In this document: positions 45,496 through 55,534 of the stretch, in pieces
How positions within the stretch are numbered: the first letter of the stretch is position 1
Layout: every line of letters begins with the position of its first letter
Source: Allomuricauda sp. CP2A
Lineage (GTDB): Bacteria > Bacteroidota > Bacteroidia > Flavobacteriales > Flavobacteriaceae
NCBI RefSeq assembly: GCF_001683915.1
Contig: NZ_LXTT01000045.1
Coordinates: 50,737 to 114,736 of the forward strand
DNA length: 64,000 nucleotides
Direction: 5' to 3'
Program-made: the position numbers and the translations under genes
The notes under the pieces: generated by a model
The model's database searches: none
Told to the model about the DNA's origin: nothing
The model's input: only the letters and a program-made list of their open reading frames with translations

Positions 45496-46767
45496 CTAGT
45501 CAATCGTATCAAAACCGCAGTAGGGAACCAAAACCTCGGGGATTTTAATGCCACTTTCAGTCTGATAGTTCTCCAAGATTCCCGCCAATACCCGTGGCAG
45601 TGCCAAAGCACTTCCGTTCAAGGTATGCGCCAATTGACTCTTCCCATTCTCATCCTTAAAACGAAGTTTTAAACGGTTGGCCTGGAAAGTCTCAAAATTG
45701 GAGACGGAACTGATTTCCAACCATCGATCCTGAGCCGTGGAGAAAACCTCAAAATCGTAGGTGAGGGCAGAGGTAAAGCCCAAATCGCCACCACAGAGCC
45801 GAAGGATGCGATAGGGCAATTTCAACTCCCGAAGGATGTTTTTAACGTGCCCCACCATCTCATCCAAGGCTTGGTAGGAGTTGTTGGGATGTTCCATGCG
45901 CACAATCTCCACTTTGTCAAATTGGTGCAAACGGTTCAAACCGCGGACATGCGCCCCATAGCTTCCGGCCTCCCTTCTAAAACAGGGCGTGTAGCCCGTA
46001 TATTTTATGGGGAAATCACTTTCGGCCAACATATCGCCTCGGTGCAAATTGGTCACCGGCACCTCGGCAGTGGGAATCAAATAGAGATCATCTGCCTGCA
46101 CATGGTACATTTGGCCTTCCTTATCGGGTAATTGCCCGGTTCCATAGCCGGATGCTTCATTGACCATGAGCGGAACCTGCATTTCGGTATACCCGGCTTC
46201 GGTGTTTTTGTCCAAGAAATAAGAAATCAAAGCACGTTGCAAACGGGCTCCTTTTCCTTTGTAAACGGGAAATCCGGCCCCGGTGATCTTCACCCCAAGT
46301 TCAAAATCGATGATATCGTATTTTTTGGCGAGCTCCCAGTGGGGTAGGGCACCTTCTGCCAATTTAGGAATATCCCCTTCACGAAAAACCTCTTCATTGT
46401 CCTCGTCACTGCTTCCCGCAGGTACGGAATCATGTGGAATATTGGGAATAAGGTACAACTGTTCCTGTAAAGCTTCTGAAGTAGCGCTTAGGTCATCGCC
46501 CAATTGCTTAGAGGCTTCTTTAAGCCCTGCCGTTTTTTCCTTTAGGGCATTGGCTTCCTGTGCTTTTCCAGATTTAAAAAGCATACCAATTTCCTTGGAA
46601 AGTTTGTTGGATTCGGCCAAGGTGCTGTCCAGTTCGGTTTGGATGGAACGTCTTTTTTCATCCAACTCAATGACTTTGGATAGCATGGGTAATGCATCAA
46701 TATTTCGCTTTTTTAAAGCGGTGATAATACTTTCCTTGTTTTCCCTAATGGTCTGTAATTGAAGCAT
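45496..46767 (-). CDS. serS: seryl-tRNA synthetase
   Basis: A 423-residue class II synthetase with the N-terminal coiled-coil arm (residues about 1-110), class II motif 2 CFRREAGSYG near 265, and motif 3 GSALALPRVLAGILENYQ near the C-terminus. It charges tRNA-Ser. The length is typical. Confidence 0.97.
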   Translation of the reverse strand: MLQLQTIRENKESIITALKKRNIDALPMLSKVIELDEKRRSIQTELDSTLAESNKLSKEIGMLFKSGKAQEANALKEKTAGLKEASKQLGDDLSATSEALQEQLYLIPNIPHDSVPAGSSDEDNEEVFREGDIPKLAEGALPHWELAKKYDIIDFELGVKITGAGFPVYKGKGARLQRALISYFLDKNTEAGYTEMQVPLMVNEASGYGTGQLPDKEGQMYHVQADDLYLIPTAEVPVTNLHRGDMLAESDFPIKYTGYTPCFRREAGSYGAHVRGLNRLHQFDKVEIVRMEHPNNSYQALDEMVGHVKNILRELKLPYRILRLCGGDLGFTSALTYDFEVFSTAQDRWLEISSVSNFETFQANRLKLRFKDENGKSQLAHTLNGSALALPRVLAGILENYQTESGIKIPEVLVPYCGFDTID

Positions 46768-46860
46768 GGCCTTATTTTGAGCGGCAAATTTAGGGAATTT
46801 ACCAATCTTACCCTACAAGCGAAACAATTACCTTTGCGGTGTTAAATTAAATAATACAGT

Positions 46861-47241
46861 ATGATTTTTGAGCACTTTGCAGTGAATGTGGCCGATGCCG
46901 TGTCGGTTGTTGAATGGTATGAGTCCAACATGGGCCTAAAGGCACGGGTGGCCGATAAAAAAACCCCTTTTATGACCTTTTTGGAAGATAGCACAGGGCG
47001 TGTGGTGATTGAGCTTTACCAACGTTCTGATGCCCCTGTCACTGATTTTTCCAAAGAGAATTCGTTGAGTTTTCACGTGGCCTTTGTGTCTGAAAATGCC
47101 GAACAGGACAAGAAACGTTTGCTGGAGAACGGTGCTACTTTTGAGGTGGAGGTGAACTTGGAAGATGGGAGTCATATTGTGATGCTCCGAGACCCTTGGG
47201 GCATGCCCTTGCAATTGTGCCAAAGAGCCAATCCTTTTTAG
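46861..47241 (+). CDS. VOC family protein
   Basis: A 126-residue single VOC domain. FEHFAVNVADAVSVVEWYESNMGLKA at the start, SFHVAFVSENAEQDKKRLLENGA in the middle, and HIVMLRDPWGMPLQLCQRA at the end match glyoxalase-like proteins with conserved His and a final Gln in the metal position. A TACCTTTG box (46827-46834 region) lies just upstream and fits a -7 promoter element. The substrate is unknown. Confidence 0.9.
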   Translation: MIFEHFAVNVADAVSVVEWYESNMGLKARVADKKTPFMTFLEDSTGRVVIELYQRSDAPVTDFSKENSLSFHVAFVSENAEQDKKRLLENGATFEVEVNLEDGSHIVMLRDPWGMPLQLCQRANPF

Positions 47242-48578
47242 TTGCTGGTTTTTAACGAATCTGGTGGTGACTGACTGGGCAAGATCCAGTCATTGTGGGC
47301 GAAGTGTTTCCAAGGAACACTGGCCAGGTCCACTTTGGGGTCGATAAAGTCATAATACTCCCCATTGTTCACCTTGACCTCGTTTGTGACAAAGACTTGA
47401 ATGTCTTCGCCCTTTTTGGCATATTCCTTTTTTAAATGTTGGGCAAACTGCCATGCAAAATCAGGGTAACAGGCCACCCTTCTTCGTTGTTTTTTGGTGA
47501 GATAGTCGTCAAGATCAATAAAATTGACCTTGTCCGTTTCTTTGTTGACGACACGGTACCGGATGGTCCCGGAACGACTTCGGAGCATCATGCGCCAACT
47601 GAGTCTGTGACCTTCCTCGGTCCATAATACATCGTCCTTAAAGGCATGGTGGCGCAGGGGAAGCACCAGTTGGATAATGAAATAAATTCCCAGCACACCA
47701 ACGATTACATTCCTGTTTTTTGGTACTGTAAAAACTTGGTCAACCGCAACTTTTTTGGTTCGCAAAAAGATGTTCCTGATGGTCTGGGGTTCAAAAAAGA
47801 AGACGATAAATGCCAAAGATAGATAGGGAAATATCCCAATCCTAAAAACATAACTGTTGAACAAATGAAAGAATATGGCAAAACCAAAGGCTATTTTTCG
47901 GGTTGGTTTCCAAAGCAATGCAGGTACAATGAGCAAATCAAAGAAAATACCGGCATAGGCAATGATTTTGTGCACCCATTTTTGTTGTAGCAGTTCGCCG
48001 ATCAAGGGGTAGTCACCTTTGGAATTCATCAAAAGTTCAATGATGCTAAAGTCCAGCCAATCCCCATACAATTTGGCCACGGATGCGTAGGTGTACACAA
48101 TGAACAATTGTAGAATAATGGTCCACCGTACCCAATTGTGCATGGTATGCGAACGAAGTTTAGGATTCAACTTGGCATCTAAGGAAGCATCACTTCCGGC
48201 AGGGAAAAAGGCCATGATAAAGGCGAGGAGCATCAACAGGTAGTAATGGTTGTTGTACGATGTCTTCTGCATCAAATACACCCCGGCCCACATAAATGCA
48301 AATGCAAAGGCACTGAATCGGTATTTGTATCCGAGGGTAATTAATACGCCAAGGGTGCCCATAATGGCAAAATAGATGTACATGCCATTACCGGGCAAGG
48401 GTTGCAGCCATTCAAAACCTATAAAACTAAAGGTGAATTGGGGCTCAACGAGGGTTCTCCGTACCCAGCCCGTGGCTATGGCCCCATAACATTCGGCGCT
48501 GACCAACAGCCCATAGAAAATTCGGAAAACAACGAGTTGGGCATTGTCTATTTTCTTAAAAAGAAACCGATTGAGCAT
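47238..48578 (-). CDS. HTTM domain-containing membrane protein
   Basis: A 446-residue membrane protein with several hydrophobic helices in the first 300 residues, matching the HTTM domain shared with vitamin K-dependent gamma-carboxylase. A soluble C-terminal portion follows. The start codon immediately follows the ribF stop (TAG then ATG on the minus strand), so the genes are coupled. The function in bacteria is unknown. Confidence 0.9.
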   Translation of the reverse strand: MLNRFLFKKIDNAQLVVFRIFYGLLVSAECYGAIATGWVRRTLVEPQFTFSFIGFEWLQPLPGNGMYIYFAIMGTLGVLITLGYKYRFSAFAFAFMWAGVYLMQKTSYNNHYYLLMLLAFIMAFFPAGSDASLDAKLNPKLRSHTMHNWVRWTIILQLFIVYTYASVAKLYGDWLDFSIIELLMNSKGDYPLIGELLQQKWVHKIIAYAGIFFDLLIVPALLWKPTRKIAFGFAIFFHLFNSYVFRIGIFPYLSLAFIVFFFEPQTIRNIFLRTKKVAVDQVFTVPKNRNVIVGVLGIYFIIQLVLPLRHHAFKDDVLWTEEGHRLSWRMMLRSRSGTIRYRVVNKETDKVNFIDLDDYLTKKQRRRVACYPDFAWQFAQHLKKEYAKKGEDIQVFVTNEVKVNNGEYYDFIDPKVDLASVPWKHFAHNDWILPSQSPPDSLKTSN

Positions 48579-49508
48579 CTATTTGGAGATTAGGTCCAGC
48601 GAAAAATTCTTGTCTTTTTTCAATTGCTCCCGCAATTCTTCAACGGAGTTGAACTTGTGCTCATCGCGAATGCGGTGTAGGATCTCGACCTGTATTTTTT
48701 GGTCGTATAGGTTGCCATCGAACTCAAAGAAATTGACCTCAATACTTTTTTCGGTACCGTATACCGTTGGATTGAACCCAATGTTCATCATTCCAAAATA
48801 CGCCTTGCCATTGAGGGTGCTTTTCACCACATAGGCCCCATTTTTTGGGATGAGCTTATAGGCTTCGGCAATGTGAAGGTTGGCCGTGGGAAAACCAAAT
48901 CCTTTGCCCAATCCCTTCCCTTTTTTTACAGTGCCGGTGAGCATATAGGCATAGCTTAGGTAACTGTTGGCCGTAGCGACATCGCCGTCCAAAAGGGCAT
49001 TTCTGATTTTAGTGGAACTCACCGAGACATCGTCGATTTCCTGTGCGGGAATTTCCTCCACTTCAAAACCCAACGAGTTTCCAAAGGCCATTAAATCTTG
49101 GATGTTGGCATTGCGGTTGCGCCCAAATCTATGATCATAACCAATGATGATTTTTTTGGCCTTTAGGCTGTTGACCAAAATATCGCGAACGAACTCGGTT
49201 GCCGAAAGTCGGGAAAAAGCCTTGGTAAAAGGGTGTATGATCAAATAATCGATGCCCAAACCTTCCATGATCTGGGTTTTCTCCTCAATGGTGTTCAGTA
49301 ATTTTATGTCCGTATCTTTCTGCAACACCATTCGCGGATGCGGGAAAAAAGTAAGTACAGTGGACTTTAATCCGGTGTTTTTGGCACTATTTATGAGACG
49401 TTCCAATATCTTACGATGGCCCAAATGGACACCGTCAAAAGTACCGATGGTAATAACGGTTTGATTTGTAAGATGCTTATAAAGAGAAATGTCTTGGATT
49501 GTTTCCAC
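48579..49508 (-). CDS. ribF: bifunctional riboflavin kinase / FAD synthetase
   Basis: A 309-residue RibF. The N-terminal adenylyltransferase domain has TIGTFDGVHLGHRKIL and IIGYDHRFGRNRN, and the C-terminal flavokinase domain has GFGFPTANLHI and NIGFNPTV. It makes FMN and FAD. Translation of the HTTM gene starts right after its stop. Confidence 0.97.
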   Translation of the reverse strand: METIQDISLYKHLTNQTVITIGTFDGVHLGHRKILERLINSAKNTGLKSTVLTFFPHPRMVLQKDTDIKLLNTIEEKTQIMEGLGIDYLIIHPFTKAFSRLSATEFVRDILVNSLKAKKIIIGYDHRFGRNRNANIQDLMAFGNSLGFEVEEIPAQEIDDVSVSSTKIRNALLDGDVATANSYLSYAYMLTGTVKKGKGLGKGFGFPTANLHIAEAYKLIPKNGAYVVKSTLNGKAYFGMMNIGFNPTVYGTEKSIEVNFFEFDGNLYDQKIQVEILHRIRDEHKFNSVEELREQLKKDKNFSLDLISK

Positions 49509-49565
49509 CTAATCAAGAAATAAAAAAAGGCTTATTTTTGAAATTGACTGACGCCCTACATATGT

Positions 49566-52500
49566 ATGAAAGCTAAATTACATCTTGTTTTTTCAATAAC
49601 CATATTTTTTAGCTGCTTTTGTGCCTATGGGCAGCAGGCATATTGGAAATCCATCCCCAAACAATCAAGTTTGAAGAGCGCATCCATCAAGGATATGGAT
49701 AAGGCTAGAGCCGTTTTTTCCTTGGAGAAAAATCTTTTTTCAGAAAAACTTCAAGATTTTTCGGTCTCCAAAAACGGAAAGAACATCATATACCTTCCGG
49801 ACAGTGATGGGAATGTAATTCCCTTTACCCTCAAGGAAACCCCTGTTCTTCACCCAGAATTGGCCCAAAAATATCCCCAGATAAAGTCCTTTACGGGCTT
49901 GAGTGTCAATGGAAAATATAAGATCAAACTCAGCAGTTCCCATAAGGGGATTGAAAGTATGGTTATTGATGTGAGCAATCAAAAAACGGCCTTTTTGGAA
50001 CCCATGTTGAATGATGACGATGCCTATGTTTTGTACAATAAAGGAGAGCATTCTTCGCTGGAGAACACTTTCTTGTGCAAGACCGAGGTACTATTACAGG
50101 ATAAGATGAATTCCGGAGGGGGAACGGCCAAGACCATTGTGCCCTTGGTGGATGACCAACTGCTCAGAAAATTCCGGATTGCGGTTTCGGTGACCGGCGA
50201 GTATACCGAATACCATGGCGGAACGGTTGCGGATGCCTTGGCGGCCATCAATACCACACTCACCCGGATCAATGAAGTCTTTGAAACGGATTTGGGTGTT
50301 ACGTTGGAATTAATTGCGAACAATGACCTTGTTGTTTTCACGGACCCAGATACCGACCCGTATACCAACAGTCTCAATTCCCAAGTGCAAAATACACTTA
50401 CATCAACCATTGGTGAAGCCAATTATGATGTGGGGCATTTGTTCCATCGGGTAGATGACCCTGAGCAGAACAACGGTAATGCAGGGTTTATAGGTGCTGT
50501 TTGTGCCGACAACCAAAAAGGGAGCGGGTTCTCCGCTTCTTTTGAACCGGAAGGTGATGTTTTTGACTTGGATTATGTGGCCCACGAGCTGGGACATCAA
50601 TTTGGGGCCAACCACACATGGTCCTATGAGTCGGAGGGGACTGGGGTACAAGCAGAACCTGCCAGTGGAACCACCATTATGGGATATGCAGGAATTGTTT
50701 TGGGCAACAATGTGGCCCCCAATGGCGATGATTATTTCCATTTTAACAGTATACTTCAAATAGCCACTTACCTGCAATCCGTTGCGTGTGCGCAGACCAC
50801 GGTTCAGACCAATTCACCACCTGTTTTAACGCCGGTGGGCGATTATACTATTCCAAAAGGCACTGCATTTGTATTGGAGGGGGTGGCAACCGACCCAGAT
50901 GTTGGTGATGTGCTTACGTATACCTGGGAACAAATCAATGATGGAGTGGTCACCACCAGTACCTTCGGTCCCACCAATCCCAGCGGCGCCAATTTTCGAT
51001 CACTGCCACCCACTACGGACCCTGCACGATATTTTCCTAGATTGACGGAAGTGGTCCAAGGGAATTTAACACAGATCAATCCTGTGATAAACGATGTTTG
51101 GGAAACCGTTTCCGATATTGAACGAACTTTGAGCTTTGCCTGCACGGTTCGGGACAATGCCGTAGGCGGAGGGCAAGTGGTTTCTGATGTCCTCGATGTA
51201 AATGTCATTAAGGCAGCTGGACCTTTTGTAGTGACTTCGCAAACTTCCAATGAAACCTATCAAGCAGGTTCGCTGCAAGAAGTCACTTGGGATGTGGCCA
51301 ACACCAATAGTTCACCCATTGATGCCCAAACCGTGGATATTTTCCTTTCATTGGATGGAGGAATGAGCTTTCCCATTACTTTGGCCGATGACACACTCAA
51401 TGATGGGTCTGAGGAAGTCCTTATCCCAGGGGATGTGACCAATTCAGCCCGTATTATGGTCAAGGCCAGCGACAATGTGTTTTTTGCGATAAATGCATCC
51501 GACTTTACCATTGAACAATCGGAAGTGGTTCTGAGCTTCCAAGAGCTATCCTTTACCGTATGTCAACCCAACGATATTGTCATTCCCTTTACCTACCAAA
51601 CGTTTGGCGGGTTCAGTGAAACTTCAACTTTTTCAGCGGATGTGCCTGTGGGGTTGTCAGCATCTTTTTCCCCAACCCAGGCCAGTACGGATGATACTGC
51701 GGTGGACTTGACCATTTCCAACACCAATGCTGTTGCAGCAGGAGTATATGATATTACGGTAACATCCACGTCAGCTTCTGTAACCAAGAATGTAGCCTTA
51801 TCTCTCACTATTGGCGATGGGACCTTTGCTGATGTGGTTCTTGTAGCACCTGCAAATACACAAACGGGCATCACTTCAAATCCTCAATTGAGTTGGGAGG
51901 CCAATCCGTTGTATTCAACTTACGATGTAGAGGTGGCCACCGATGTTGGGTTTACCGATATTGTTTCATCCGCAACAGTCCCTTTTACGTTTTATCAAGT
52001 AAATGGACTGGAGGAACAGACCGAATATTTTTGGAGGGTCCGCCCAGGCAACGATTGTGGAACAGGAACTTATGGTCCGCCCTTTAGTTTTACCACAATC
52101 CAATTGGATTGTAAAAGCGTGGAACCCAGAAACGGCCTTCCTTTGGAGATTTCTTCCATTGGAACCCCAACAGTGAGCAGTTCAATACATTTTTTTGAAG
52201 ACCTTTCCATTTCGGATATCAATGTGAGTCTGGAGGTTGACCATACCTTTCTGGAAGATTTGATCATTACTTTGATTTCACCAGCCGGCACCCGTGTTGC
52301 CCTTGTCTCCAATACCTGTGGTGGGCTGAACAATATCAACGCTGTTTTTGATGATGACGGTTCACCCATTACATGCTCGGGAAACCCCGCAATTATGGGA
52401 ACTGTTAGTCCATTGGGGTCTTTGGCATCCCTCAACGGAGAATCAATTTTGGGAGAATGGATATTGGAAATCCAAGATACCGCCCCAAGCGATGGTGGCG

Positions 52501-53363
52501 CTTTGGTAGCTTTTTCCATGGATGTTTGCGTGGAAGGAACATTTAGGCCCGATGAGGACGAAGATGGGGTATTTGATGATGGTGATGATCTGTGTCTGGG
52601 CACACCAAAAGGAGTTGAGGTAAATACCAATGGTTGTCCCGTGTACCGATTCCCTCCAGACAATTTTGCAATAATAATTCAAAGTGAAACCTGTAGAAGC
52701 AGCAACAACGGCACAATCACCATAACACCATTTGATACCTCCATAACCTACACGGCTGTATTGGATGGGGGAGGAACGCCATTGAGCATGGATTTCACCG
52801 ATGAACATACGTTCCTGAACCTTGGAGCCGGAAATTATGCATTGTGTATTACGGGGACAAACGGGTTGGTTACATACCAAGAAACGTGTTTTGATATCAG
52901 CATTACAGAACCAGACGTATTGGATGTGGAAGCTGTTACAACTGCTGAAACCTTGGAAGTTACGCTGAGCGGAGCTGAATTATACAACGTGGAACTCAAT
53001 GGGTTGGTAACACAGACGGATAGTTCCAAACTCCAACTCAGATTGGCCGAGGGTAAAAATGTATTGCGGGTTTATTCCAACCTTCCTTGTCAAGGAGTTG
53101 TTGAAAAAACCTTGTTTTATTCCTCACGCCCTGTTCTTTTCCCTAATCCCGTAGATTCGGTCACAGAAGTGTATTTGAATGGTTTTGAAGGAAATGTTGA
53201 AATCCAGATTTTTTCTGCGGATGGCCGTTTGGTTAGGATCGATTCCAAATCGGTCAGTGGGAACAATCTTGAGTTGGATTTGTCTTCCCTATCCAAAGGC
53301 ATCTATTATCTGGGGATAGAAAAGGCAGGCGTAAAGGAAATGTTTAAATTCATAAAAAGATGA
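49566..53363 (+). CDS. large secreted zinc metalloprotease with T9SS sorting domain
   Basis: A 1265-residue exported protein. A signal peptide (ends near CAYG) and propeptide precede a reprolysin/M12B-like zinc domain with HELGHQFGANHTW (about 340-352) and the Met-turn TTIMGYAG. There follow Ig/cadherin-like repeats, a fibronectin-III-like module near 780, a proprotein-convertase P-domain (about 865-985), thrombospondin-type-3 Asp-rich repeats (DEDEDGVFDDGDDLC), a SprB-like repeat and a C-terminal type A sorting domain (about 1185-1265). It is probably secreted by T9SS and attached to the surface. It couples to the lipoprotein gene through an ATGA overlap. Confidence 0.92.
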   Translation: MKAKLHLVFSITIFFSCFCAYGQQAYWKSIPKQSSLKSASIKDMDKARAVFSLEKNLFSEKLQDFSVSKNGKNIIYLPDSDGNVIPFTLKETPVLHPELAQKYPQIKSFTGLSVNGKYKIKLSSSHKGIESMVIDVSNQKTAFLEPMLNDDDAYVLYNKGEHSSLENTFLCKTEVLLQDKMNSGGGTAKTIVPLVDDQLLRKFRIAVSVTGEYTEYHGGTVADALAAINTTLTRINEVFETDLGVTLELIANNDLVVFTDPDTDPYTNSLNSQVQNTLTSTIGEANYDVGHLFHRVDDPEQNNGNAGFIGAVCADNQKGSGFSASFEPEGDVFDLDYVAHELGHQFGANHTWSYESEGTGVQAEPASGTTIMGYAGIVLGNNVAPNGDDYFHFNSILQIATYLQSVACAQTTVQTNSPPVLTPVGDYTIPKGTAFVLEGVATDPDVGDVLTYTWEQINDGVVTTSTFGPTNPSGANFRSLPPTTDPARYFPRLTEVVQGNLTQINPVINDVWETVSDIERTLSFACTVRDNAVGGGQVVSDVLDVNVIKAAGPFVVTSQTSNETYQAGSLQEVTWDVANTNSSPIDAQTVDIFLSLDGGMSFPITLADDTLNDGSEEVLIPGDVTNSARIMVKASDNVFFAINASDFTIEQSEVVLSFQELSFTVCQPNDIVIPFTYQTFGGFSETSTFSADVPVGLSASFSPTQASTDDTAVDLTISNTNAVAAGVYDITVTSTSASVTKNVALSLTIGDGTFADVVLVAPANTQTGITSNPQLSWEANPLYSTYDVEVATDVGFTDIVSSATVPFTFYQVNGLEEQTEYFWRVRPGNDCGTGTYGPPFSFTTIQLDCKSVEPRNGLPLEISSIGTPTVSSSIHFFEDLSISDINVSLEVDHTFLEDLIITLISPAGTRVALVSNTCGGLNNINAVFDDDGSPITCSGNPAIMGTVSPLGSLASLNGESILGEWILEIQDTAPSDGGALVAFSMDVCVEGTFRPDEDEDGVFDDGDDLCLGTPKGVEVNTNGCPVYRFPPDNFAIIIQSETCRSSNNGTITITPFDTSITYTAVLDGGGTPLSMDFTDEHTFLNLGAGNYALCITGTNGLVTYQETCFDISITEPDVLDVEAVTTAETLEVTLSGAELYNVELNGLVTQTDSSKLQLRLAEGKNVLRVYSNLPCQGVVEKTLFYSSRPVLFPNPVDSVTEVYLNGFEGNVEIQIFSADGRLVRIDSKSVSGNNLELDLSSLSKGIYYLGIEKAGVKEMFKFIKR

Positions 53364-54046
53364 TTCGGAATATAGCAATGTTGTCCATATTGGCCTTATT
53401 GATTTCTTGCGGGGGCAATGACGATCCGCCACCAGTTCCGGAAGGGGCAGCTTTGGTATTTCCTGAAGAAAATTCGGAATGCACCACAGGGGTCAGCATA
53501 AATGAAACGTTGAGCCAAGTTACGTTCCAGTGGATGGCTTCCTCGAACACCGACAGATATTCGTTAAGTGTCGTAAATCTGGACACGAATGTCCCACAGA
53601 CTGTATCCACCGCGGCAACATCGGCAAGTCTGTCCATAGCCAAAGGCACTCCCTTTGCATGGTCTGTTACCTCCATTAGTTCCAATTCCGATCAAACCGC
53701 AACAAGTGAAACATGGTTGTTCTACAATGCAGGATTTGAAACTACCTATGCTCCTTTTCCAGCACAGTTGGTAAATCCAGTTTCTGGATCCACTGTCCAA
53801 AAAGATTTGGCCAACGAAGTACTTTTAGAATGGCAGGGAGCAGATGTGGATAATGATATTGTTTCGTTTGAAGTGTTTTTTTCTGATGAAAACCCACCCA
53901 CAACGTCAATGGGTACTGTTGACCCGGAGACCATGGAGTTTTCCGTTACGGTGAATTCTGACACCGTATATTATTGGAGTGTCATCACAACAGATTTGGA
54001 GGGGAACCGTTCAGATTCCGGGGTGTTTGAGTTTAAAGTATTCTGA
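53360..54046 (+). CDS. lipoprotein with fibronectin-III-like repeats
   Basis: A 228-residue lipoprotein with the lipobox LLISC and an acidic stretch next to the Cys (GGNDD) that resembles the Bacteroidota surface-export signal. The mature part contains two FN3-like units (TFQWMASSNTDRYSLSVVN and LLEWQGADVDNDIVSFEVF). It starts within the protease stop (ATGA), so translation is coupled. A role as surface partner or inhibitor of the protease is possible but not shown. Confidence 0.85.
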   Translation: MIRNIAMLSILALLISCGGNDDPPPVPEGAALVFPEENSECTTGVSINETLSQVTFQWMASSNTDRYSLSVVNLDTNVPQTVSTAATSASLSIAKGTPFAWSVTSISSNSDQTATSETWLFYNAGFETTYAPFPAQLVNPVSGSTVQKDLANEVLLEWQGADVDNDIVSFEVFFSDENPPTTSMGTVDPETMEFSVTVNSDTVYYWSVITTDLEGNRSDSGVFEFKVF

Positions 54047-54676
54047 TTATGTGCCGTTGAATTGGTTCATGGTGTTTTTTACTCCGGCAAAGACGAAGGA
54101 ACGTATAAGGTCTGTGGATTTTTTTAATCGTTCGGGAAGTGCCTCAAGCTGTTCGGTGTTCCATTCTCCCAAAACATAATCCACTTGTTTTCCCTTGCTG
54201 AATTCTGCACCCACGCCAAATCGAAATCGATGATATTGGGTCGTCTGCAAGGTATTCTGAATGTCTTTAAGGCCATTGTGCCCGCCATCGCTACCTTTGG
54301 TCTTCAAACGGATGGTGCCGAACGGCAAATTGATGTCATCCGTAATGATAAGCACATTGTCCAAGGCAATGTGCTCCTTTTCCATCCAGTATTTAACCGC
54401 TTTTCCGCTCAAATTCATATAAGTGGATGGCTTTAGGCATAGCACGTTTCTTCCTTTGTATGTAAAGGTGGCCACAGCGCCCAATTTGGCACTTTCAAAA
54501 GTGAGGTTTTCCTGTTCGGCCAAAAAATCCAACACCTTGAAACCGATGTTGTGCCGGGTTTCTTCATATTCCGAACCGATGTTTCCGAGACCGACAACGA
54601 GGAATTTTTTCATGGGATCAGTTTCTTGTAAAAGGGGTTTTTGAATACCAAAAAGGGTTTTTATAAACGGGAACAT
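54047..54676 (-). CDS. pth: peptidyl-tRNA hydrolase
   Basis: A 209-residue Pth from the ATG at 54676 (MFPFIKTLFGIQ). The MKKFLVVGLGNIG start of the core domain lies 21 residues in, and RHNIGFKVLDFL with the catalytic His, then SGKAVKYW and SDGGHNGLKDIQ, are standard. It recycles tRNA from peptidyl-tRNA. The short N-terminal extension before the core is common in flavobacterial homologs. It abuts the lipoprotein gene stop. Confidence 0.95.
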   Translation of the reverse strand: MFPFIKTLFGIQKPLLQETDPMKKFLVVGLGNIGSEYEETRHNIGFKVLDFLAEQENLTFESAKLGAVATFTYKGRNVLCLKPSTYMNLSGKAVKYWMEKEHIALDNVLIITDDINLPFGTIRLKTKGSDGGHNGLKDIQNTLQTTQYHRFRFGVGAEFSKGKQVDYVLGEWNTEQLEALPERLKKSTDLIRSFVFAGVKNTMNQFNGT

Positions 54677-54705
54677 TAGGGAACCATTTTGGCTAAAAAT
54701 ACAAA

Positions 54706-54744
54706 AGCATCCCAAATTTTACAGCTTGGTAAAACCGGGATGCT
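54706..54744 (-). terminator. terminator after rplY
   Basis: An 8-bp stem AGCATCCC/GGGATGCT with a 23-nt loop and a U-rich downstream run in the minus-strand sense (complement of 54690-54705). Confidence 0.75.
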
Positions 54745-54763
54745 TCATGATAAGATCTATATG

Positions 54764-55426
54764 CTATTCAGTAGCTTCCGCTTCTGGGGCCTCACCACCT
54801 TCGGCTCCGCCTTCAGCAGCAGCTTCTGCTCCTTCTTCTGCTCCTTCTTCATCTTCATCTTCAAGTTCTTCATCAATGGAAGTTCTGGAAGCTTTCACCT
54901 GAACAATAGCGGTGCTTTCTGGGTGTAAAATGGTATAGTCGTCATTCAACACGGTTTCTACAGCAATGGTACCACCGATTCTCAGCTTGGAGATATCCAC
55001 AGTGATGAAATCGGGAAGTAGATCAGGCAATGCCTTAATGGAAAGTTTTCGCTTTCTGAACAGCAATCTACCACCGTTTCGCACCCCTGGGGAATTACCT
55101 TCCAAACGAACAGGAATGTTCATGGTAACAGGTTTGTCCTCAAACAATTGATAGAAATCGATGTGCAAAATTTTGTCGGTCACAGGATGAAACTGGATAT
55201 CCTGCAATACGGCACTTAATTTTTTGCCATCTTCCAACTTAATCACAACCGTGTGTGCGTTGGGGGTGTAGACCAAATCTCTGAACGAGATTTCATCAGC
55301 TGAAAAGTGCAATGGCTTATCCCCTCCGTACAGCACGCAAGGGACCTTTCCAGCATTACGTAAGGCCTTGGTAGATACCTTGCCCACGCTTTCTCTTTGG
55401 GATCCTTTGATAGTAATTGACTTCAT
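54764..55426 (-). CDS. rplY: 50S ribosomal protein L25/Ctc
   Basis: A 220-residue L25/TL5-type protein that binds 5S rRNA. The N-terminal L25 domain ([20 protein letters not shown]) and the C-terminal TL5/Ctc domain ([31 protein letters not shown]) are complete. A Glu/Ala/Gly-rich acidic tail of about 35 residues follows. It lies downstream of prs on the same strand, a common pairing. Confidence 0.96.
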   Translation of the reverse strand: MKSITIKGSQRESVGKVSTKALRNAGKVPCVLYGGDKPLHFSADEISFRDLVYTPNAHTVVIKLEDGKKLSAVLQDIQFHPVTDKILHIDFYQLFEDKPVTMNIPVRLEGNSPGVRNGGRLLFRKRKLSIKALPDLLPDFITVDISKLRIGGTIAVETVLNDDYTILHPESTAIVQVKASRTSIDEELEDEDEEGAEEGAEAAAEGGAEGGEAPEAEATE

Positions 55427-55487
55427 AATTTTAGTAACTGTTTATATTTAATTTTTCTACTAACTTATTTTTCTATTTCTTCATTAT

Positions 55488-55534
55488 GTCAGCCTGAGCA
55501 CTTCGACTTCGCTCAGTGTAAACTTCATCGAAGG
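55488..55534. repeat. dispersed palindromic repeat between rplY and prs
   Basis: GTCAGCCTGAGCACTTCGACTTCGCTCAG, with TTCATCGAAGGCT further on, is a short member of the same repeat family as at 2.7, 11.8, 26.6 and 62.1 kb. It ends at the prs stop codon. Confidence 0.6.
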
